64,000 nucleotides of DNA from positions 148,623 to 212,622 of the forward strand of contig NZ_JAFCJJ010000010.1 in NCBI RefSeq assembly GCF_018131015.1. Direction: 5' to 3'. The notes under the pieces are model-generated. The model was given only the letters and a program-made list of their open reading frames with translations, was not told the DNA's origin and did not search any database. Source of the stretch: Bradyrhizobium diazoefficiens (GTDB lineage Bacteria; Pseudomonadota; Alphaproteobacteria; Rhizobiales; Xanthobacteraceae). A program made the position numbers and the translations under genes. Below, one piece after another: positions 8,183-15,829 of this stretch (within the stretch, counting starts at the first letter, position 1; every line of letters begins with the position of its first letter).

Positions 8183-8683
8183 TCAGGGCTTCCCGATCAC
8201 GGCCGCGATGGCGGCCGCCAGGAACGGGAACGGCACCGAGACCGCGCAGCGGAACCAGACGAAACGGGCCGGCATGAACGGGATTTCCCACAAAATCACC
8301 CGCTGGAAGGCAAACAGCGCCCAGGCAACGACATAGGCGACCACCTGCGGCACCCCGCCGCCGGATTTCAGCGCCACCGCGCCGATGGAGAAGCCGATCA
8401 CGGGACCGCCGGGCGTGGCGGCGCCGGCGACCACGGCGGCCGTTACCCCCAGCCAGCCCGAGTCCGGCCCGAGCCAGCCCGTGATCACCTCCTGCGGGAT
8501 GATGGCGGCGATGTAGCCGGAGCCGATCACCCCTAGCGCGATCCGCGGCACGATATTGACGAAGTCCATCGCGCCTTCGCGCAGCGAAGCCACGAAGACC
8601 GGGCGGCCGCGGCGGAAGGCGATCAGGCCGACGCCGATGACCGAGCCCCACAGCAAAATGTCGATGAAAAGCGCAGCGCTCAA
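8183..8683 (-). CDS. Half-size permease, second of a pair (UPF0718/YraQ-like)
   Basis: A 166-residue membrane protein with about five hydrophobic segments and the blocks IIPQEVITGWLGPDSGWLGV, ATPGGPVIGFSIG and WEIPFM. The same blocks occur in the gene just upstream (LGPKSGLMGLL, LPGGPFTVYPVG, WEIPIM), so each protein equals one half of the usual full-length predicted permease. The TTG start overlaps the upstream stop by 4 bases. The family is annotated as predicted permease, and the substrate is unknown. It ends 22 bases before the Zur operator and is on the same strand, but probably is not Zur controlled because it lies upstream of the operator. Confidence 0.75.
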   Translation of the reverse strand: MSAALFIDILLWGSVIGVGLIAFRRGRPVFVASLREGAMDFVNIVPRIALGVIGSGYIAAIIPQEVITGWLGPDSGWLGVTAAVVAGAATPGGPVIGFSIGAVALKSGGGVPQVVAYVVAWALFAFQRVILWEIPFMPARFVWFRCAVSVPFPFLAAAIAAVIGKP

Positions 8684-9285
8684 GTCTCGTCGTCTTTCGT
8701 AGGCAGCTTCCGATAGAGCCGGACATAGACGAAGCGGCCGAGCGCGCCTGCGAGCACCGGCAGCGGCAGCGAGATCAAAATCCGCCAGAGTGTGAAGTCG
8801 GTGCCCATGATCGGGATTTCCCAGGCGACCGCCCGGCCATAGCCGATCAGGGTCCAGCTCACGACCATGGCGATGACGGCGCCGAAATCGGCGCCGACCG
8901 CCAAGAGCGCGCTGCCGACGGGATAGACCGTGAAGGGGCCGCCCGGCAGGATCGCGCCGAAGGCGGTGCCGATCAGAAGCCCCATCAGGCCGGATTTCGG
9001 ACCCAGCGAGCGCGAGACCTTTTCGTGCGGCAGGATTTCCGAGATGAAGGCCCCTAACAGGCAGCCGGCCAGCACGCGCGGCAGGATGCCGGAGAACAGC
9101 GAGAGGTCGTGGGTCAGAATGTCGAGAACGCCGTCGGTGCCGTCACGCCGCCAGACCAGGGCCGCGCTGACCGCGACCAGCACGGCGATGAAGATGGTGG
9201 ACCAGCCGATCGGCTTGCGCGCCCGTCCCGGCCGCGGCTCGGACTCGGTGTCCTCGGCAGGATTTTTGGGGGAAGGGTCTGACAA
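8680..9285 (-). CDS. Half-size permease, first of a pair (UPF0718/YraQ-like)
   Basis: A 201-residue membrane protein with a hydrophilic N-terminus (about 25 residues), an isolated helix (STIFIAVLVAVSAALVW), then four or more further helices. It carries LPHEKVSRSLGPKSGLMGLL, LPGGPFTVYPVG and WEIPIM, parallel to its downstream partner. The reading frame opens with TTG and no strong ribosome site is visible, so the start is uncertain. The two probably form a heterodimer. No substrate or regulator is indicated by neighbours other than the adjacent, separately controlled zinc operon. Confidence 0.72.
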   Translation of the reverse strand: MSDPSPKNPAEDTESEPRPGRARKPIGWSTIFIAVLVAVSAALVWRRDGTDGVLDILTHDLSLFSGILPRVLAGCLLGAFISEILPHEKVSRSLGPKSGLMGLLIGTAFGAILPGGPFTVYPVGSALLAVGADFGAVIAMVVSWTLIGYGRAVAWEIPIMGTDFTLWRILISLPLPVLAGALGRFVYVRLYRKLPTKDDET

Positions 9286-9414
9286 TTGGGATGGGCTCGA
9301 AGGTGATGCCCGTCCTGATTAAGGGCGGCGTCGAGGGGAAGCAAACGGAACGATGACATCACTCATGCGCAACGCAGCACAGGGCCATGCGGGGCACGCT
9401 CGATCCAAGAACTC

Positions 9415-9498
9415 GTCATGCCCGGGCTTGTCCCGGGCATCCACGTTCTTAGCGCCGCGCTAAAGGTCGTCATGGCCGGGACAAGCCCGGCCATGACG
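9415..9498. repeat. Dispersed palindromic repeat, family A, copy 2
   Basis: The same opposed arms as copy 1 (GTCATGCCCGGGCTTGTCCC ... GGGACAAGCCCGGCCATGAC) around a shorter centre. Confidence 0.85.
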
Positions 9499-9574
9499 AT
9501 GTGGAAGCGTCTGTGCACACATCCTCGACTGCCAGTTGCGATTGCCTGCCGGGCATGGACCAATTCCGCACGGC

Positions 9575-9606
9575 AAAAAGGCGGCCGCGCGTGGGCGACC
9601 GCCTTT
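9575..9606 (-). terminator. Rho-independent terminator of sodB
   Basis: On the minus strand AAAGGCGGTCGC pairs with GCGGCCGCCTTT (one G-U pair) around a 5-base loop and is followed by five T. It begins 23 bases after the sodB stop codon. Confidence 0.85.
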
Positions 9607-9629
9607 CTCGTTTCTGACGGCGTAAGGCC

Positions 9630-10226
9630 CTACGCCTTCTCGAACAGGGACTCGACGTATTCCCAGTTCACGAGGTTTTCCACGAACGCCTTCAGATAGT
9701 CCGGACGGCGGTTGCGGTAGTCGATGTAGTAGGAGTGCTCCCAGACGTCGCAGCCGAGGATCGGCGTGGCGCCGTGCACCAGCGGGTTCTCGCCGTTCGG
9801 GGTCTTGGAGATTTCGAGCTTGCCGTTCTTGACTTGGAGCCAGCACCAGCCGGAGCCGAACTGGCCGACGCCGGCCGCCTGGAAGTCCGTCTTGAACTTG
9901 TCGAAGCCGCCGAGGTCCTCGTTGATCTTCTTCTCGATCTTGCCCGGCAGCTTGGTGCCGCCGCCATTGGGCTTCATCCAGCTCCAGAAGTGGATGTGGT
10001 TGTAGTGCTGGCCGGCATTGTTGAACACGGCCGGGTTCTTGCCGAACGAGCCCTTGACGATCTCCTCAAGGGACTTGCCTTCCCATTCGGTGCCCTTGAG
10101 CGCGTTGTTGCCGTTGGTGACGTAGGCCTGATGATGCTTGTCGTGGTGATATTCGAGCGTCTCCTTCGACATGTACTGGCCGAGGGCGTCATAGGCGTAA
10201 GGGAGTGGGGGCAGCGTAAAGGTCAT
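9630..10226 (-). CDS. sodB: Superoxide dismutase, Fe/Mn family
   Basis: A 198-residue cytoplasmic enzyme that dismutates superoxide to oxygen and peroxide. The ligand pattern is intact: His27 in EYHHDKHHQAYV, His77 in QHYNHIHFW, and Asp and His in DVWEHSYYIDYRNRRPDY. The length is normal. The metal (iron, manganese or either) cannot be settled from sequence by eye; GQHYNH is typical of alphaproteobacterial enzymes. The gene stands alone, with its own terminator and a perfect sigma-EcfG-type promoter 36 bases before the start codon, so it is likely part of the general stress response. Confidence 0.95.
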   Translation of the reverse strand: MTFTLPPLPYAYDALGQYMSKETLEYHHDKHHQAYVTNGNNALKGTEWEGKSLEEIVKGSFGKNPAVFNNAGQHYNHIHFWSWMKPNGGGTKLPGKIEKKINEDLGGFDKFKTDFQAAGVGQFGSGWCWLQVKNGKLEISKTPNGENPLVHGATPILGCDVWEHSYYIDYRNRRPDYLKAFVENLVNWEYVESLFEKA

Positions 10227-10261
10227 GGGTTGTTGTCCGCGAACTGGTGGGGAACAGGCTT

Positions 10262-10286
10262 AACGGGGACCCTTATAGAAGGTTCC
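10262..10286 (-). promoter_or_regulatory. Predicted sigma-EcfG promoter of sodB
   Basis: On the minus strand GGAAC, 16 bases, CGTT: a perfect match to the EcfG consensus. Transcription would begin some 25-30 bases before the sodB ATG. Confidence 0.7.
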
Positions 10287-10422
10287 TCGGCTGCAAAATA
10301 CCGCCAATTTTGTCAAAAGGCGTGATTGGGAGCGCATTGCCCGTTTGCCTCCGGGGCGCGGATGGAATTAAATCCCGAGATTATCATTGCGAATGAAATG
10401 TTTATCATATTGGGGGGTTGAA

Positions 10423-10929
10423 ATGTCCAAGTTCAAGTCCGCCTGTATTTTCGGCATTCTCACCATTCTCGTCGCGTCTCACCCGGCAAGCAGCGAAGCG
10501 GCCAGCGTCACCGTGCGAGCCAAGTTCTCCTTCGACGCGGTGGCCGATTGCATGCAGCCTTCCGTCAGGGATTTTCCGGTGCATGCCGAGGGCACCGGCA
10601 CGCTCTCGACCGACCGCACGGCGACGCTCGACATGGACTCCAATGTCGAGGGGCGCGTGCAATATACGGCGAAGCTCGGGGCCAAGCCGACGGAAGCGAT
10701 CGGCGGCTCCGCCTCGTTGCGCGTGGCGGGCAGGCACACCCTGAAAGCCGTGCGCGAATATCCCAACAACTACATCATCGTCTACATGACGGTGAGGGGC
10801 AATTCCTGCGCGCTGCGGATCGAGAACCGGCTGAAGCCGGGCAAGCGGCAATACGCCTTCCAGGGCAATATCGGGACCGCGCTCTGCTCGAAACCGCGGA
10901 TCGTGCGCGCCGAGTGCGCGCCGTATTGA
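10423..10929 (+). CDS. Secreted protein of unknown function
   Basis: A 168-residue protein with a Sec signal peptide (MSKFKSACIFGILTILVASH, cleavage likely near SEA). The mature part is predominantly beta-prone, with conserved-looking cysteines at DCMQPS, GNSCALR, ALCSKPR and RAECAPY that could form two disulfides in the periplasm or outside. I recognise no domain. The start is the ATG preceded by TGGGGGGTTGAA; an upstream in-frame ATG lacks a ribosome site. It converges on the caspase-like gene, only 7 bases from its end. Confidence 0.6.
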   Translation: MSKFKSACIFGILTILVASHPASSEAASVTVRAKFSFDAVADCMQPSVRDFPVHAEGTGTLSTDRTATLDMDSNVEGRVQYTAKLGAKPTEAIGGSASLRVAGRHTLKAVREYPNNYIIVYMTVRGNSCALRIENRLKPGKRQYAFQGNIGTALCSKPRIVRAECAPY

Positions 10930-10936
10930 CCGGCTG

Positions 10937-12400
10937 CTACTCGCAGAAGGAGCTGCCGCCGTAGACGAAACAGCGGCCGCCGCCTCCCCGCGCGCGCCGC
11001 GGGGCGGCGGCCTTGCGTTCGGGCCGCTTCTCGCAGGTGTTTTTCGGGCCGAGCAAATAGCCCTCGTCGCAGACGATCTTGACGCAGGCCTCGCCGCTGG
11101 CGCGGAAGCCACGGTCGCATTCGAGCGGACAGACGCGCCCGGCCTTGGCGCGAACGCTGTCCAGCGCGTCGAGGCTTGCCAGCCTGACGTCGAATTTGGT
11201 GCCGGCCTTGTCGTTGAACGCCGCGAGCGCCCGCCGCGCGGAGGCGTCCCAGTCGCCGCCGACCTCGCCCGGCTTGCAGCCGACCCGCTTCAGCTCGGCC
11301 TGAAGCAGCCGTGGCAGGTCCGGCGGCGGCTTCTGGGTGGTTTCCGCAGCCGTGCGGGATGCGGCCGCGGCCTCGGCGAGCGCCAGCTTCTCGGCAGGCG
11401 TCGGCGGCTCCACCGGCGGAGGCGGCGTCGGCTTTGCTTCGGCGTTTGCCTCCACCACAGCCGGCTTGCCCTGCTCCAGCTTGTTGCGCTGCGCCCGGGC
11501 GAGATTGGCATAGAAGCCGCTGGGATGGGCCGCGATGAAGGAATCCCAGGCCTCCTTGGTACCGACGCGCTCGGCCAGCTCGTAGTCGCCGCGGATATCG
11601 GCGTTGGCGTTGGCCGCGGGCGCCGGCGCCGCCACCGGCACCAGCGCGACATCGTTGCCGCCGAGCGAGCCATAGACGAGCGGCTCCTGCTTGTTGCCGG
11701 TCGCATTCAGCACCTCGTCACGCACCAGCCTGAACGCCTTGCCCAGTTCGAGACCCGGCGTCCCCAAATGCTTCAGCAGCGCGGACGCGAAGGGACTATT
11801 CCCCGAATTCCCGTCCAGCGCGATCGATCCGCCCTTCGCCGCAAAGGCAATGAGGGTGTTGGGCTGCGCCGGCTCGACGCGCGCAAGACCCCGCGCCAGC
11901 GTGCGCGAGGCCACCGTCCGCCTCATGCTCTTTGCAAACGGATTGTCCCGGCAGGCATCGAGGATGATGAGCCGCAGCTGCTTGGCCGGCTCGACGGCCT
12001 GCAGGATGCGGTCGAGCGAAATCGCCTCGTCATAGGCGTCGGTGTCGCGCTCCAGCACGGCATCGACCGGAACGAGATAGTTGATCCCGTCGACCTCGAT
12101 GCCGTGGCCGGCATAGTAGATCACGGCGACGTCGGCATCGCGCGTCTTCTCGGTGAATTCGCGCAGCGCGCGGCGCATCTCGGTGTTGGTCAGGTCGCGG
12201 CGGCTCTCCACCACGTCGAAGGACGCCTTCCTGAACAGGTCCGCGATCGCAGCGGCGTCGTTGGCCGGATTGGCCAGCGCACCGACATTCTGATAGCTGG
12301 AATTGCCGACCACGAACGCCACGCGCTTGTCGGCCATCGCCGGGCGGCTGGCGCAGCAAACCAGCAAGACCATCAGCAGAGGAGCGACCAGCCGGCGCAT
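10937..12400 (-). CDS. Caspase-like (peptidase C14) protein with Cys-rich tail
   Basis: A 487-residue secreted or lipid-free periplasmic protein. After a signal peptide (MRRLVAPLLMVLLVCCASRP) comes a caspase fold with the catalytic dyad His99 (YYAGHG) and Cys150 (LDACRDNPF). A helical, proline-rich linker follows (residues about 250-400), then a C-terminal segment with eight or nine cysteines (VCPLECDRGF, EACVKIVCDEGYL, NTCEKR, RCFVYGGSSFCE). Such orthocaspases in rhizobia have no well established substrate. The start was taken at the second methionine, giving a clean signal peptide. It is divergent from the GNAT gene. Confidence 0.88.
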   Translation of the reverse strand: MRRLVAPLLMVLLVCCASRPAMADKRVAFVVGNSSYQNVGALANPANDAAAIADLFRKASFDVVESRRDLTNTEMRRALREFTEKTRDADVAVIYYAGHGIEVDGINYLVPVDAVLERDTDAYDEAISLDRILQAVEPAKQLRLIILDACRDNPFAKSMRRTVASRTLARGLARVEPAQPNTLIAFAAKGGSIALDGNSGNSPFASALLKHLGTPGLELGKAFRLVRDEVLNATGNKQEPLVYGSLGGNDVALVPVAAPAPAANANADIRGDYELAERVGTKEAWDSFIAAHPSGFYANLARAQRNKLEQGKPAVVEANAEAKPTPPPPVEPPTPAEKLALAEAAAASRTAAETTQKPPPDLPRLLQAELKRVGCKPGEVGGDWDASARRALAAFNDKAGTKFDVRLASLDALDSVRAKAGRVCPLECDRGFRASGEACVKIVCDEGYLLGPKNTCEKRPERKAAAPRRARGGGGRCFVYGGSSFCE

Positions 12401-12518
12401 CGAAACCCCCGTGTCCCCACCGGGCAAGCATAGCACCCAGCTCTATCCCGGCAACCGGCCGCCGTCTGTGATAGAAATCACTGGTCCCCTGCCGCCCCGC
12501 AACAAATCCGCGACCGAC

Positions 12519-13046
12519 ATGAGCATCGAGATCGACATTCTGAACGGCGACGCCTCCTGGCCGATCGCCGAGCCGCTGCACCAGGCGGTCTGGGGCCCGC
12601 ACATCGTCGAGAAGCTGCCCTGGGGCCACGTCCAATGGGCCAATGCCGATCTGCGCGTGCTGATCGAGACACCCGAGGACGGGCTCGTCTGCCATGTCGG
12701 CATCTATTTCCGCACCGTCACCTGGAATGGGCAGAAGGTCCATATCGGCGGCATCGGCGGCGTCTGCACGCGCGAGGATCGCCGCGGCCGCGGCCATGCC
12801 ACCATGGCGATCGAGGCGGCGATCCACACCATGCGCGCCAACGAGGCGGTGCGCTTCGCGCTCTTGTTCTGCGAGCCGCACAACGAGGCGTTCTACCGGA
12901 AGCGGAGCTGGCTGCCGTTCCAGGGCGAGGTCTATTGCGAGCAGAAGGAGGGGCGGATCCGCTTCACCCACATGGCGCCCTACGTCTTCAACATCGTCCG
13001 CGCGCCGACGCTCGGCACCATCGACCTGTGCGGCCTGCCCTGGTGA
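12519..13046 (+). CDS. GNAT-family acyltransferase
   Basis: A 175-residue cytoplasmic GNAT. The acetyl-CoA pyrophosphate loop is REDRRGRGHATM (about residues 85-96), preceded by the beta-strand GGIGGVC and followed by the acceptor-side motif CEPHNEAFYRKRSWLPF. The order HVG...R...GGIGGV...RGRG...PHNEAFY recalls the NodA branch of the fold, but nodulation-type signatures are not evident and no nod genes are nearby. The start is the ATG after GCGACCGAC; upstream extension would run through the divergent promoter. The substrate is unknown. Confidence 0.82.
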   Translation: MSIEIDILNGDASWPIAEPLHQAVWGPHIVEKLPWGHVQWANADLRVLIETPEDGLVCHVGIYFRTVTWNGQKVHIGGIGGVCTREDRRGRGHATMAIEAAIHTMRANEAVRFALLFCEPHNEAFYRKRSWLPFQGEVYCEQKEGRIRFTHMAPYVFNIVRAPTLGTIDLCGLPW

Positions 13047-13061
13047 GGACCGGCACGGGGG

Positions 13062-13203
13062 CTCGTGTCCCGGACGCGCTGCAGCGTGAAACGCTGCTGC
13101 GCAGAGCCGGGACCTACGTTGCGATGGCCCCGGCTCTGCAGCGCACCGCTCCGGACGATGCTTCGCATCGCCTGCGCGCTGCGCTGCGTCCGGGGCACGA
13201 GAG
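13062..13203. repeat. Dispersed mosaic repeat, family B, copy 1
   Basis: Begins CTCGTGTCCCGGACGCGCTG and ends in the complement type GCGTCCGGGGCACGAG, with inner GCAGAGCCGGG blocks. Further copies are at 32910-33012, 34281-34381, 35645-35763 and 55078-55240. It lies between convergent genes. Confidence 0.85.
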
Positions 13204-13208
13204 CTGAG

Positions 13209-14354
13209 TCATGCCACCATCGCCTTCAGCGCCGTCGCCGCCGAGGCGTAGCCGCCGCGCGCGCCGTCGATGAAATGCACGTGGTCGCTGCGCAGCGCCG
13301 ATGGCGTGAAGCAGGTCATCATCGCGGCATCCTGCCGGTGCAGGCCGTAGCGCACGACGCCATCGCGCGCAGCCGCCGCGAGGCGCTCGCTCAAGGCGCG
13401 CTCGAGCTCGTCCGTGCAGTCGAGGATCATGCGCAGACCGTCGTCATATTTGCGGAAGTCCGAGTTCTCGACCACCTGCTGCTTGTAGAGTTTTGGCACG
13501 AAGCCGCCGGCCTTGATGTCGAAGCGCATCAGGAGATAGACGAAAAGCGTGTAGGCGAGCACGCTGGCGCGGCGCTTGAACAGCGGCCCGCGGCGCGTCG
13601 CCCGCGCCTCGTAGTCGTACCCCTGCGGCGGCCATTTCAGCTCCGGGCCCTGCGGCGGCACCGGCCGGCCGGCGTCCGGGCTGCGCTCGACCAGATGAAT
13701 GACGTCCTCGATCACCTTGCGGAAGGCGAGCGGGTCGGCGCCGCGCGCCGGCATCACCAGCACCGACAGGATCAGTCCGCGCGAGGCCGGCATCACCTCG
13801 AAGCGGCAGGACAAGCCGGAGAGATCCGGCTGCGTGCCGGCGGGCGCCGGATCGACCGCGAACTCGCCGCGCTTCATCGCGGCGTCGGCCCATGCGAGCC
13901 CGCCGCCGGAGAACATCGCGTAGGACAGATTGGCCGACGGGCCGAAGCGCGCGACACGCACGTCGAGACCGTGGGCGCGGATGGCGGCGAGCGGCACCAG
14001 CGCGACGCGCATCTTCAGGTCGAGATCCTCCCGCACCCAGGTCGCGGTCGCCGCCAGCGCCTCGCGGGCACGGTCGAGATCGTCCGGGGCGACGGCAAAG
14101 CTCGCGCCGTCGCCGCCGAACACGAAGGGAAATTCCCGCCCCTCCAGCGCATTGGTCATCGCCGCGATCACGGCCGCGCCGGCCATGTTGACCGCCTTGT
14201 AGCGCTGCGCCGCGATCGCCTTGGTGGAATCGACGATGTCGGCGACCCCGATGCTCCAGTCGTCCGGCAGCGGCGAATAGAGCTTGGGCTCCATCAGGCT
14301 GGTGAAGCCGCGGAACACGGGGATGCTGCCGTAGAAGGATTTGCCAGGTGTCAT
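13209..14354 (-). CDS. DUF3095 protein, nucleotidyl-cyclase-like
   Basis: A 381-residue cytoplasmic protein. The N-terminal region has the hallmarks of a class III cyclase homology domain: GVADIVDSTKA (about residues 36-46), which supplies the metal-binding Asp, and FVFGGDGASFAV (about 78-89). The C-terminal 150 residues are specific to DUF3095 (KAGGFVPKLYKQQ, RYGLHRQDAAMMTCF). The product, if any, is not established for the family. The start ATG sits just inside the 5' gap; a longer frame reads through non-coding-looking sequence. Nothing nearby points to a signalling partner. Confidence 0.78.
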   Translation of the reverse strand: MTPGKSFYGSIPVFRGFTSLMEPKLYSPLPDDWSIGVADIVDSTKAIAAQRYKAVNMAGAAVIAAMTNALEGREFPFVFGGDGASFAVAPDDLDRAREALAATATWVREDLDLKMRVALVPLAAIRAHGLDVRVARFGPSANLSYAMFSGGGLAWADAAMKRGEFAVDPAPAGTQPDLSGLSCRFEVMPASRGLILSVLVMPARGADPLAFRKVIEDVIHLVERSPDAGRPVPPQGPELKWPPQGYDYEARATRRGPLFKRRASVLAYTLFVYLLMRFDIKAGGFVPKLYKQQVVENSDFRKYDDGLRMILDCTDELERALSERLAAAARDGVVRYGLHRQDAAMMTCFTPSALRSDHVHFIDGARGGYASAATALKAMVA

Positions 14355-14571
14355 CGGGGATGCCGGATGGTTGGAAAGCGCCTTCGAAGGAGATACGGGG
14401 CGGAATCGATCCGGGTTCGCCTTCGAAGTCCCGATCATTGGCCGAAATGGAGGCGGACAACAAGATCGTGCCGCGCTGCAATGACGCCGCGGTTTTTGAT
14501 CGGCATCAAACAGCCGCGCCGGGAGAGCGAATACTGTCCTCTTCAGGGGTATGCGAGAGGGAGAACGTGGG

Positions 14572-14760
14572 ATGTCAACGCCGGTCGACACGATTGCCTC
14601 GGCCGCCATCAGGATCGAGGAGCAGGCCGTGCACGAGATCGAGAGCCTGCTCGACCCCGGATTGCCGGCCGACGAGCGCGAGCGGCGCATTCGCCGCCTC
14701 ACCGAGGGACCGCCGGAATTCTCTCAGGAGCGGGTCGACCTGCCAAAACACCGGGCGTGA
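14572..14760 (+). CDS. Small acidic/basic helical protein of unknown function
   Basis: A 62-residue protein, MSTPVDTIASAAIRIEEQAV at the start, predicted largely helical with a charged RERRIRRLTE patch. The start is preceded by GAGGGAGAACGTGGG, a good ribosome site, which is the main argument that it is real. No domain is recognisable. It converges on another very small gene 4 bases away. Confidence 0.5.
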   Translation: MSTPVDTIASAAIRIEEQAVHEIESLLDPGLPADERERRIRRLTEGPPEFSQERVDLPKHRA

Positions 14761-14764
14761 GCGC

Positions 14765-14968
14765 CTAGTGCAGCTTCTCGTCCTCGCGCTTGCGCAGGGC
14801 ATCAAGCGACGCATCGTGGCAGCCGACCAGGCGCACGAATTGCTGCGGATACATCTCGTAGCCGTGACCGCCGGAATTCTGGTTCGCCATCGGCGGACAG
14901 CGGACATCTTTCACGCGCGCCTGCTCGGTCCGGCTTTGGCTTGAAGCGGTCATGTCTGATCTGGCCAT
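14765..14968 (-). CDS. Small protein of unknown function
   Basis: A 67-residue soluble protein with a compact conserved-looking block GHGYEMYPQQFVRLVGCHDA and a charged tail RKREDEKLH. The start is preceded by AAGGAGCAGTCG, a strong ribosome site. An inverted repeat (ATCGATTG ... CAATCGAT) lies about 40 bases further upstream, which suggests regulated expression. No family recognised. Confidence 0.6.
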   Translation of the reverse strand: MARSDMTASSQSRTEQARVKDVRCPPMANQNSGGHGYEMYPQQFVRLVGCHDASLDALRKREDEKLH

Positions 14969-15006
14969 CGACTGCTCCTTGGACTGCTCCCTGTCGATTA
15001 GGGCAG

Positions 15007-15030
15007 ATCGATTGACGTAACCCAATCGAT
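15007..15030. promoter_or_regulatory. Inverted repeat upstream of the 67-residue protein gene
   Basis: Perfect 8-base arms ATCGATTG and CAATCGAT separated by 8 bases. The 11 bases GATCGATTGAC recur exactly in the TetR/thiolase intergenic repeat at 41363-41382, so the same regulator could bind both. Regulator unproven. Confidence 0.4.
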
Positions 15031-15106
15031 TGCGAGGCATCTTACGACCAAATCCGGCTCGCTGTCATTGAGCCGGATCAACGCAATTGTGGCAGCCCGG
15101 TTCCGG

Positions 15107-15829
15107 TTACGCGGTGTTGCCGGCATCGATGGTGAACACCGTGCCGGTGACGTTGCGGCCGCCCTCGCCGAGCAGATACTCCACCATGCGCGCGACATCA
15201 TCGGTCTCCGGCAGGCGGCGCAGTGCGCTGCGGCCGGCGATGCGCTTGCGTCCCTCGTCGGAGAGATTGTGCGTCAGCTCGGTGTCGATGAAGCCCGGCG
15301 CCACCGCATTCACGGTGATGCCGAGCTTGCCGACCTCGCGCGCGAGCGAGCGGGTGAAGCCGGTGGCCGCCGCCTTGGTGGCGCCGTAGACGGAGAGGCC
15401 GTTGTAGCCGGTAGTCGCGATGATCGAGGAGATGTTGACGATGCGCCCGGCGCCATCCGCCATCATCTGCCGCGCGACATATTTGGTGAGGATGATCGGC
15501 GACAGCACGTTGAGCTGCACCAGCGCCTCGATCTCGGAATTGTGCATGGTGGCGAGCAGGCCCTCGGTGCCGAGGCCGGCATTGTTGACGAGGCCGTAGA
15601 TCGGGCCGAACGCGTCGCGCACGCTCTTTGCGAAGGCCGGGATCGCATCGATGACCGCGAGGTCGCAGGCGCGGAAATGCAGCCGTCCCTCGGCGGCGGC
15701 GATGGCCGCCTTGAGCTCGTCGCTCTCGCGCCGTGCGGCGGCGATCACATTGTAGCCGGAAGCGGCGAGACGCCTGCCGATCGCAAGCCCGATACCGCGA
15801 CTGCCGCCGGTGACGAGGACGTTATGCAT
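15107..15829 (-). CDS. Short-chain dehydrogenase/reductase (FabG-like), part of ACP trio
   Basis: A 240-residue NAD(P)-dependent reductase. The cofactor loop is TGGSRGIG (residues 7-14), the structural NNAG motif is present, and the catalytic Ser-Tyr-Lys appears as ISSI ... YGATKAA. The typical C-terminal IDAG is there. It is the last gene of a three-gene unit with an acyl carrier protein and an adenylate-forming ligase, overlapping the ligase gene by 8 bases, so a carrier-bound beta-keto or aldehyde substrate is likely. FabG-like activity is inferred, not shown. Confidence 0.85.
   Translation of the reverse strand: MHNVLVTGGSRGIGLAIGRRLAASGYNVIAAARRESDELKAAIAAAEGRLHFRACDLAVIDAIPAFAKSVRDAFGPIYGLVNNAGLGTEGLLATMHNSEIEALVQLNVLSPIILTKYVARQMMADGAGRIVNISSIIATTGYNGLSVYGATKAAATGFTRSLAREVGKLGITVNAVAPGFIDTELTHNLSDEGRKRIAGRSALRRLPETDDVARMVEYLLGEGGRNVTGTVFTIDAGNTA

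Larger units (their letters stand above)
9286..9629. other. Gene-free stretch between half-permease and sodB genes
   Basis: It holds a family A repeat and the sodB terminator, both listed separately. The remainder, about 130 bases next to the permease start, shows no convincing promoter or small gene. Confidence 0.6.

Noticed and set aside
12519..13046. nodA gene of a symbiosis cluster
   Set aside because: Similarity to NodA is only in fold-level blocks, and none of nodB, nodC, nodD or a nod box is visible.
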